Positions 56,891 through 64,000 of a stretch of DNA of 64,000 bases are shown in pieces. The stretch is from Rhipidocladum racemiflorum (Eukaryota > Streptophyta > Magnoliopsida > Poales > Poaceae), in assembly GCA_036346355.1 (NCBI GenBank), contig CM070580.1:27695374-27759373 (forward strand), read 5' to 3'. Under the pieces are notes generated by a model that worked only from the letters and a program-made list of their open reading frames with translations, ran no database searches and was not told where the DNA came from. A program made the translations under genes and the position numbers. Each line of letters begins with the position of its first letter. Position 1 is the stretch's first letter.

Positions 56891-58380
56891 GTGAGCTCTT
56901 GCTGCCCTTCTCTTTTCTTTTGTGTTACTTGTGTGCATATGCTTCATGAGGATGGCCCTGTTTCTTTCTTCTTTTTTGTTGATTTTTGTTTCCTTTTTGA
57001 CCTTTAGCTTGTGTTCTTGATAGGCTGGTGGTCTTAGATAGCCTATGATTTCTTACTTTCGCTAGATTTTTTTTTATCCAGTTATTTTTGTGGATCCCAG
57101 AGCTATTTGCGGTTGTCAATTCTTGTTTGGATACCTCTTTGGCGTCCTTCCTTTTCTTTTTTCTTTTTTTTCCTTGGGTGATGTTCTGTTCTTGTACATA
57201 GAATTGTTTTTGTCGGAGGGGTGGGCAAATCCATGGCAGAGTCCCAAGCTTGCAGCTTTAGATGTTGTGATATGGTACCAACCAAATACTTGAGTTTCTT
57301 CCTTTTGTTTGGTCTTGTTCTAGATCTTAGTGCTTATGCCTAGTCAAAGGATACAAGTTTTTGGTTGAGCCTGTTCTAGGAAATGTGTAGTACTTGTGTT
57401 ATGGACGGATTTTATTTTGGATCATGGAAAAATGTTATTTCTGTTTTCTCTCGGAGATGGAATTTCATCTGTTTTACACTTTGATGTCTGCTTTGATCCA
57501 TTTCATCTGTTGTTTTCTTCTCTTTTTTTGGACGACTTCGATTCCTTTTTGGTATGCACATGGGTACATGTTCTTGTTTCCAACTGTCCATACCTGTTTG
57601 GCTAGGTGAAAACAAACAAATCCATAAAAATTGATTTTCCATTCTGAAAAGTTCTTCCCCAGTTTTTTTTTTTTTTTTAAATCCTTTTGGTTCCCCCTTG
57701 TGATTTGATCAAAGCTTGTTCTTCCATACGTTTCAACATGCTTTGTAGAAAGGAAAAGAAGAAAAGGAAACTTTACATGCTTCAATTTCTTCCGAGTCCT
57801 ACTTGTTAGAGACCGGCATGGACATGTTTTCATGCTTCGATTCTTTTGCTTAGTTCTTCCATTAGTACGTTATGATGATGCATGAATCACGATGAGTCCT
57901 TTTCCTTTGTGCTGTGCAATATGATTATGACGCAACATCAAAGATAATCCTATATGAGGTGCCTGTTAGTTGCGTGCCTTGTCCTCCTTAGATGAATCCA
58001 TTTAAGTAAAAGGATCATAGGAGAAGTGTCCATGTATGGTCTGATCAGCTGAAGGCCTCTCTGTTTCACCAAACAAATGCAAAACTAGGCCTTCCAGTTC
58101 TTGCTTCGATAGGCAAACTTGCTTTTATGCCACACGATTCTCTCCTGGCTATGTAGATCTAAGATGTTGCAACTTTACAAGTAGTTCGTATTAATTTGGT
58201 AACCATCTAGATACCCCATGAATGCCTACAGTAAGCCTTGCTCTTAACCATATGATCACCTCTTTTAACACTATGCTGCCCAGTTAAAGATGAATGCCTA
58301 CCGTTTTGACGCGGTAACAACTCGGTAATCTTCGTTTTAACTCTACAATTAACACGATGCCTTTGCTTGCTTCTGTGCAG
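56891..58380 (+). other. predicted 5'UTR intron of the EIL1-like gene
   Basis: GTGAGC at 56891 and TGCTTCTGTGCAG ending at 58380 are strong donor and acceptor sites. The 1490-bp interval is T-rich, as plant introns are, and lacks coding frames of note. Long first introns in leaders often raise expression in grasses. The next exon carries 76 leader bases, with no ATG, before the start codon. Confidence 0.65.
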
Positions 58381-58456
58381 GTGAATACTACAAGTACAAG
58401 AAGTCTTGTCTATCTGTGACTCTGAGTGAGTTGCTTGAATAGTTGTGTTTGTCGCG

Positions 58457-60370
58457 ATGATGGGAGGTGGGCTGGTGATGGAGCAGGGCATGATGTTCTC
58501 CGGCGTCCACAACTTCGTGGATCTCCTGCAGCACAACGGCGTCGGCGCCGGTGACAAGAACGTCGGCTTCGGCTCGGTTGTGCCGCAGACGTCCTCCGGT
58601 GATCAGTGCGTGATGGGGGACGACGACCTCGTGGACCCACCGCCGGAGAGTTTCCCGGACGTGGGGGAGGACGACAGCGACGACGATGTGGAGGACATCG
58701 AGGAGCTGGAGCGCCGCATGTGGCGCGACCGCATGAAGCTGAAGCGGCTCAAGGAGCTGCAGCAGAGCCGCGGCAAGGACCAGGCGGCCGGCGGCGGGGG
58801 CGACTCATCGAAGCCGCGGCAGTCGCAAGAGCAGGCGCGGCGCAAGAAGATGTCGCGCGCGCAGGACGGCATCCTCAAGTACATGCTCAAGATGATGGAG
58901 GTGTGCCGTGCGCAGGGGTTCGTGTACGGGATCATCCCGGAGAAGGGCAAGCCGGTGAGCGGCGCCTCCGACAACCTCCGCGGCTGGTGGAAGGAGAAGG
59001 TCCGCTTCGACCGCAACGGGCCGGCCGCCATCGCCAAGTACCAGGCCGACAACGCCGTCCCGGGCTGCGAGAGCGAGCTCGTCTCCGGCACCGCGAGCCC
59101 GCACTCTCTGCAGGAGCTGCAGGACACCACTCTCGGCTCGCTGCTCTCCGCGCTCATGCAACACTGCGACCCCCCGCAGCGGAGATTCCCGCTCGAGAAG
59201 GGCGTCCCGCCGCCGTGGTGGCCGAGCGGCGAAGAGGAGTGGTGGCCGGAGCTCGGCATCCCCAAGGACCAGGGCCCGCCGCCGTACAAGAAGCCCCATG
59301 ATCTCAAGAAGGCATGGAAAGTCAGCGTGCTCACCGCTGTTATCAAGCACATTTCGCCGGACATCGAGAAGATCCGCCGCCTCGTCAGGCAGTCCAAGTG
59401 CCTCCAGGACAAGATGACCGCCAAGGAGATCGCCACCTGGCTGGCGGTCGTCAAGCAGGAAGAGGAGCTGTACCTGAAGCTGCACCCCGGCGTGCGCCCT
59501 CCGGCGTCTTCCGGCGGCATCGCCAGCGCTATATCGTTCAACGCCAGCTCAAGCGAGTACGACGTCGACGTCGTTGACGACTGCAAGGGCGACGAGGTCG
59601 GCAACCAGAAGATGGTTATGGTCGATCCATCCGCGTTCAACCTTGGCGCGGCCATCCTGAATGACAAGTTCCTGATGCCGACACCGAAAGAGGAGACCGC
59701 CGACGTTGAGTTCATCCAGAAGAGGAGCGCGGCAGCCGCCGAGCCGGAGCTGATGCTGACCAACCGCGTCTATACCTGCAACAACGTCCAGTGCCCGCAC
59801 AGCGACTACGGGTACGGCTTCCTCGACCGGAACGCGCGCAACAGCCACCAGTACACCTGCAAGTACAACGATCCTCTCCCGCCGAGCGCTGATAACAAGC
59901 CGCCGCAGCCTCCACCGCAAGTCTTCCCGGCGACCTACAACCCGCCGAACCAGACGCTGAACAACCTGGATTTCAGCCTGCCCATGGACGGGCAGAGGTC
60001 CATCGCCGAGCTGATGAACATGTACGACAGCAACTTCATGGCCAACAAGAACCTCAGCGACGATAATGTCACCATCTTGGAGAGGCCTAATGCGCTCGCC
60101 CCGAGGTTACAGATGGATGACGGCTTCTTTGCACAGGGCAATGGAATTGGCGGCAACGGCGGTGGTGTGTTGGATGATGTCAACAACGTGATGCAGCAGC
60201 AGCAAGCTCCGGCGCAGCAGCAGTTCTTCATCCGTGACGGGTCGCCGTTCGGTAACCAGATGGGCGACATCACCGGGGCATCGGAGTTCAGGTTCGGCTC
60301 TGGTTTCAACATGTCAGGCACGGTCGTCGACTATCCGCAGAAGAACGACGGCCCCAGCTGGTTCTACTGA
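58457..60370 (+). CDS. EIL1: EIN3-like transcription factor, orthologue of rice EIL1
   Basis: Intact single-exon CDS of 637 residues; the first ATG of the frame (MMGGGLVMEQG) is at 58457 and the stop at 60368-60370. EIN3/EIL proteins are nuclear DNA-binding activators that end the ethylene pathway: they are stabilised downstream of EIN2, removed by EBF1/2 F-box proteins, and bind promoters of ERF1-type genes. Order of parts: N-terminal segment with acidic run (about 68-84); the conserved DNA-binding domain (about 80-340) with basic patches RRMWRDRMKLKRLKE and RRKKMSRAQDGILKYMLK, the GFVYGIIPEKGKPVSGASDN and RGWWKEKVRFDRNGPAAIAK blocks, a Pro patch PPPWWP, and KKAWKVSVLTAVIKH and RQSKCLQDKMTAKE; an acidic region (365-380); a Cys/His cluster CNNVQCPH...HQYTC (441-468); and a Gln-rich tail (580-590). 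Length and sequence are very close to rice EIL1. No damage is visible. Confidence 0.97.
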   Translation: MMGGGLVMEQGMMFSGVHNFVDLLQHNGVGAGDKNVGFGSVVPQTSSGDQCVMGDDDLVDPPPESFPDVGEDDSDDDVEDIEELERRMWRDRMKLKRLKELQQSRGKDQAAGGGGDSSKPRQSQEQARRKKMSRAQDGILKYMLKMMEVCRAQGFVYGIIPEKGKPVSGASDNLRGWWKEKVRFDRNGPAAIAKYQADNAVPGCESELVSGTASPHSLQELQDTTLGSLLSALMQHCDPPQRRFPLEKGVPPPWWPSGEEEWWPELGIPKDQGPPPYKKPHDLKKAWKVSVLTAVIKHISPDIEKIRRLVRQSKCLQDKMTAKEIATWLAVVKQEEELYLKLHPGVRPPASSGGIASAISFNASSSEYDVDVVDDCKGDEVGNQKMVMVDPSAFNLGAAILNDKFLMPTPKEETADVEFIQKRSAAAAEPELMLTNRVYTCNNVQCPHSDYGYGFLDRNARNSHQYTCKYNDPLPPSADNKPPQPPPQVFPATYNPPNQTLNNLDFSLPMDGQRSIAELMNMYDSNFMANKNLSDDNVTILERPNALAPRLQMDDGFFAQGNGIGGNGGGVLDDVNNVMQQQQAPAQQQFFIRDGSPFGNQMGDITGASEFRFGSGFNMSGTVVDYPQKNDGPSWFY

Positions 60371-62019
60371 AGAATAAACATGTAGGGTTTGAAAACCTTT
60401 TATAAGCTTTTAAATTCGCCATGGTTCTCCTCTGCCGCTTCCATGAGGGAAGCGTCTCCTAAGAACTGGGTAATTCTAGAGGTCTTTCTCATATAGGTTT
60501 TGCAGTAGTTGCAGAAAGGCTGGAACCTGGTACTGGTTATACATATATGTCCGTCCAGCCGGTAAACCTCTTATGGAAAACTTAATGTTATTCCCTAGTT
60601 AAATTTGCCATTTAAATGCTGTTCATATGGCTGCTTAAATTGCTTGTGCTTGTTTGGGCGTGTGATTTTGTACCTTCTAATTGGTGAATGTATCAAGTGC
60701 TCTCTTGCGTAGATCTCTCTGGTGAAGATGTCCACTGTTCTTGTGTGATTCCCTATCGTTTCTCTTCAGCAAAAACAGACAGAAAATATTTCAGTTATTC
60801 TGCTTAGGTCTAGATATTCATTTTGTTTTCATTTTGCCCATAAATGTTTGATTGCTGCGGCTCGTTTTTTTCTTATGTAGATGCCAATCACGATAAAATT
60901 TTCCATCCTAACATGTGCAAAGTTTTCCTGGTCCTGTACCTTTCATGCGTGGAAATTTTGTCAACATGATAAATGGATAGATACTTTTGTTTCTGTCATA
61001 TTAGGAGAAAATTTTGGCTGGATTTTGTCCACTGCGATGTTGATATACCAAATGGTGCTAATCCAGATATTTTTTTTTTTGCATTCCCTTCTCACAGCAC
61101 GTAAAATAGTTAAGACGACTATTGTTTATGTACTTCATATCATCTAAAGACAAAACTAAAGATAACTTCTACAGTAGATAACATTTTAATATTGTCTCTA
61201 TGAGATCATATGATCTTTTAATTATAGCATAAAAAGTGTTTATTATGGACAATAGTTCATATCATAGTATCTTGTGCTGTTTATATGGTTGTCTCTCTAC
61301 AAAGAGACATCTATATTTCTTCTCTCCTCTCTTTCTCCCGCTGTCAGCAAAAATCTTAGTTACAAAGCTTATAAACGGTCGACATCGTGCTATTATTATA
61401 CATATGCTCTCGTATGAAGGAACTTTTGCAGTAAAAACTTATCCTGTTCAGTTGCATCTCTTACCTCTTGTCAAGATCTTATTAGTGTCTTTCACATCAA
61501 GATGCTTGGAAAGTTAGGGTTTGATATTCTAGCTTTTCCTAAAGCCGAGTCAATGCGAAGTGGCAACCTTAAGAAAAGTTAGGCAGACCAAAGCTTTGAA
61601 GTGTTTTGATGCTCATTAGAAACAACCATTTCTTGATCTTATAAAGAAAGAAAAATGAATTGGATGGTCCTTTGATCACAAGAGCACTCTCCCTCTCTGC
61701 CTTGTCCCTTTGGAAAAAAAATTCTATACAACGGTGCTGTATACCGCGGCCTGTGCAACACCATGTGGATTAACGCCACGTGTCCCGTTGCGTCAATCTC
61801 CATACAAAAAACATTTAAGTGATAAGGATTAAAGTGCATTAATGTGCTTGGAGATTGATGGATTTGCATGGAGATAGGCCTTAGCGGACGGCGTGGCGCC
61901 AATCCGTGATCTTCTGTGACCGCGATATGCGTGATTACATAGAATTTGTTTCCGTCCCTTTGTTGCTTGGTGGCACCTATCATCCATGCAATCTTATCCC
62001 TTAGCTTGTAAAGGTAGTG
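60371..62019. other. 3' UTR and downstream flank of EIL1-like gene
   Basis: AATAAA occurs directly after the stop (60374). TTGCTTGTGCTTGTTTGG-type T/G-rich sequence, typical of plant 3' ends, continues to about 60720. The poly(A) site is not determinable. Beyond 60900 no gene is seen. Confidence 0.5.
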
Positions 62020-62320
62020 GGACCAAGGTTCTAAATTTTGTTTTCGGTTCACATCTCATCATCTTTTGAAATCTAAAATTTTGTTAAAATCCAGACGAAA
62101 GTCAAAAAGCAAAATTCGAATCTGAATTTTTTTTTCGACCAAGATTTCCGAAATTTCGGTCAAATTTACTAAAATTTCATCAAGATTCTCGAAAATACTG
62201 TAGCATTTTGAATTTTTTAATTTTTTTTATTTATCCGGGATATTGAATCTCATCCACGGTCTAAATCTAAGATTTCATTGAATCTCATAAAATTTCGCCG
62301 AAAATTTAATCCATAAATGG
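62020..62320. repeat. decayed relative of the hAT-type MITE at 49128
   Basis: The interior words match in kind: CCGAAATTTCGGTCAAATTT, TACTGTAGCA(C/T)TTTnAATTTTTTnAnTTTT, and AAATTTCGCCGAAAATTT. Terminal CAGGGTT sequences are not preserved (GGTTCTAAATTTTG remains at left), and no target duplication is found. Confidence 0.6.
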
Positions 62321-64000
62321 GACTCGTGAGTTGTGAATTGTGACCACTCCTCACATGCATAATAGGGATCAAGATAGGAACAGCTTACTCGTCAACACTT
62401 GCTGAATGCGTTTAACGCTATTCGCTCAGCGCGTTGAGAGCCGTCTGATCGAGTCTTCGACGGCTAAAATTGAGGTACTTATGAAATTGTCGATGTCTTA
62501 TGAGAAGTTCCAAATGATCTATTTTCTTGAGTTCTGATATGTTTGTACCCTTATACCACTTCTTATACGTATCAACTCCTAATTTGAACTAGACTTGTGA
62601 TATACGACATGGGTACGTACGATATCAAGAATAAAGTCCTGTGGAGAGAACCAAAATATCAGTGATAAAATAATCACGATGAGGGAGATATTTGGTGAAG
62701 CTGACCGTAAATTCTTTAGACACAATCTTAAAAGAATACAATCGAGTGATTGCCGCTCTCTCAAAACCCTCTTGATCCCTCTTGAACCTTCTAGAAACCT
62801 TGAATTCTTGTCATACACAAAAATTTACAGCTAAAAAATAACAGTCTTTAATGCTCTCATGCGTGTCTTGATGTGGATGAGTTGATTTCTGGCTTGGGTT
62901 CTCTATGACCATCCTCGTAGTTTTACATAGTGGACCCTATTTCTCCTCCAAAGAGAAGTCAAAATCCAGATTATGATTCATACAGAAATCTGTGTAGCAC
63001 ACCTCTTCAAATCCTAATCGATTAATATATGAATCACGATATTCAACATAATCCTAGTTTTCTTGATCAATCAGCTCGAGGGTTGAGATGCAAGTTGTTA
63101 AATCATATGATATAGTAAAATACATGTTGAGAAAAAAAAAGGCGAAAAACAAATGCCACAGCAGCGCTTCTTCCTTGGCATCATTTTTTCCCTCTACGGA
63201 AGAAGTCCTCGTTGGGATCATCTGAGGTGAAACACCTTTTTGAGGGAAATTTGAGGCGAAACCCTAGGGAAAAGGGTAAACAGTTGAGTCGGTTCTAAGC
63301 CAAGGATTAAGCGTTATGAGACCACCGAATCCGGGCCATGTCGGCTCCAAATCCTTCTCGAGATCTACCTAATTAAGACCCTTAAAAAGTTGATCAATAA
63401 CTTTCAGGCTTCAACTTTATGTAATTCCCGAATTAATTTCTCTAAAATCATGATAAAAAATTTCTCTTTTTTGCTCTTTTTTCCCCCTTTCCATCGTTCT
63501 CGTCGCCCGAATGCTTGCTAGAGGTGGGAGGAGACCGATCCCCATTTTTATAGCGTAGCAAGGGAAGGACAGGGCCTGCCGGTTGGATTCTATCTATCAG
63601 CATGGGCGGGGCACGGATGCAACGTGACAACCACACGTGACACCACGCCCACCGAGCCCAAGCAGAGCGGAAGGAGGTGGTCGGCCAGGACGTGATGTCC
63701 TGCTGAGCATGCCGGTTGCGGTAGCTCTTTCCTAGCTCCGGGAGCTCAGCAGCAAGCTAGGTTCGGCCTCGTTACCTTATTATCGAGCTTTCTCACCGTA
63801 GTAGATGATATGTGTCACTTGTCAGGTCTTATGTGATTAGTTAGGAGATTAAATTTGCAAATCGTGTCGACGGAGAGCTACTTTTGAAAGCAAAAATGAT
63901 GAGAAGGCTAATAAAGCAAAATTTTCGAGAAAAGGCTAGCGAAATTCGGTGCATGCACCTATTGGCAGGTGAGTGCTGTGGGCTGTGGCTGCCTGCCTTG
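62321..64000. other. no gene recognised; intergenic DNA
   Basis: A minus-strand TATA-like GCTATAAAAATGGGG lies near 63538-63553 within DNA resembling the GC-rich promoter part of long LTRs. The surrounding sequence is too little diagnostic to call an element. Confidence 0.4.

Noticed and set aside
56666..57007. 113-codon ORF beginning in the EIL1 leader
   Set aside because: It crosses the predicted splice donor into T-rich intron sequence and ends in Phe-rich translation with no family motif.
58603..59763. Minus-strand ORF of 386 codons opposite EIL1, and a plus-strand frame of 231 codons at 58606-59301
   Set aside because: Shadows of the GC-rich EIL1 coding sequence. The residue pattern mirrors the true frame.

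Overview
This is a nuclear segment from a grass (Poaceae). One conserved host gene sits in a deep nest of transposable elements. The lineage is suggested by Stowaway MITEs (TACTCCCTCC termini), a BARE/Angela-type copia LTR, a Tat-lineage Ty3/gypsy element with an antisense ORF, Tekay-type chromoviruses primed by initiator Met tRNA, a CACTA end with ACCGGT-type subterminal repeats, and a gene very close to rice EIL1. The species cannot be fixed from the sequence alone.

Layout. 1-5460: the 5' half of a minus-strand Tekay-type Ty3/gypsy element (gag-protease running off the left edge, an extra upstream ORF, PBS, long LTR). 5519-7022: a MITE candidate and a hAT-like non-autonomous element. 7023-10600: mostly anonymous, with a truncated lipid-transfer-protein gene fragment. 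10600-17100: eroded LTR retroelements: a truncated LTR, a Tekay-type element reduced to part of one LTR plus the C-terminus of pol plus a 3' LTR, and a BARE/Angela-like LTR. 17100-20080: anonymous sequence with two MITEs. 20080-35318: three-level nest, in which a hAT-like element was split by a 13.4-kb Tat-lineage gypsy element (TSD ATCAG), which was itself split by a 3.3-kb solo LTR (TSD CCCGA). 35387-43397: Stowaway MITEs, a broken CACTA end and anonymous DNA. 43451-47723: a second split hAT-like element (perfect 8-bp TSD ACTGCAAG) holding a 3-kb LTR. 47732-54240: a hAT-type MITE with an 8-bp TSD, another long chromovirus-like LTR and a Stowaway MITE. 54670-55440: A/T homopolymer-rich degenerate repeat. 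56600-60400: the host gene, an EIN3-like (EIL1-type) transcription factor with a predicted 5'UTR intron and an intronless 637-codon CDS. 60400-64000: anonymous flank.

The only gene likely to serve the plant is the EIL1 orthologue, which acts in the nucleus at the end of the ethylene pathway. All other coding sequence belongs to transposable elements or is a gene fragment. The gypsy elements are inactive as read here: a TAG in the gag of the left element, TGA and TAG in the pol tail at 13054-13287, and several frameshifts, a TGA and a YxDD-to-YIND change in the Tat element. I found no convincing undescribed system. The points most worth following are the antisense ORF with its own TATA box in the Tat element, the extra ORF upstream of gag in the left element, palindrome arrays beside LTR promoters, a hairpin-like GAGTAC/GTACTC motif shared by four chromovirus LTRs, the hAT-like family that carries (GA)n tracts, a tRNA-like sequence inside the CACTA end, and a short upstream ORF in the EIL1 leader.
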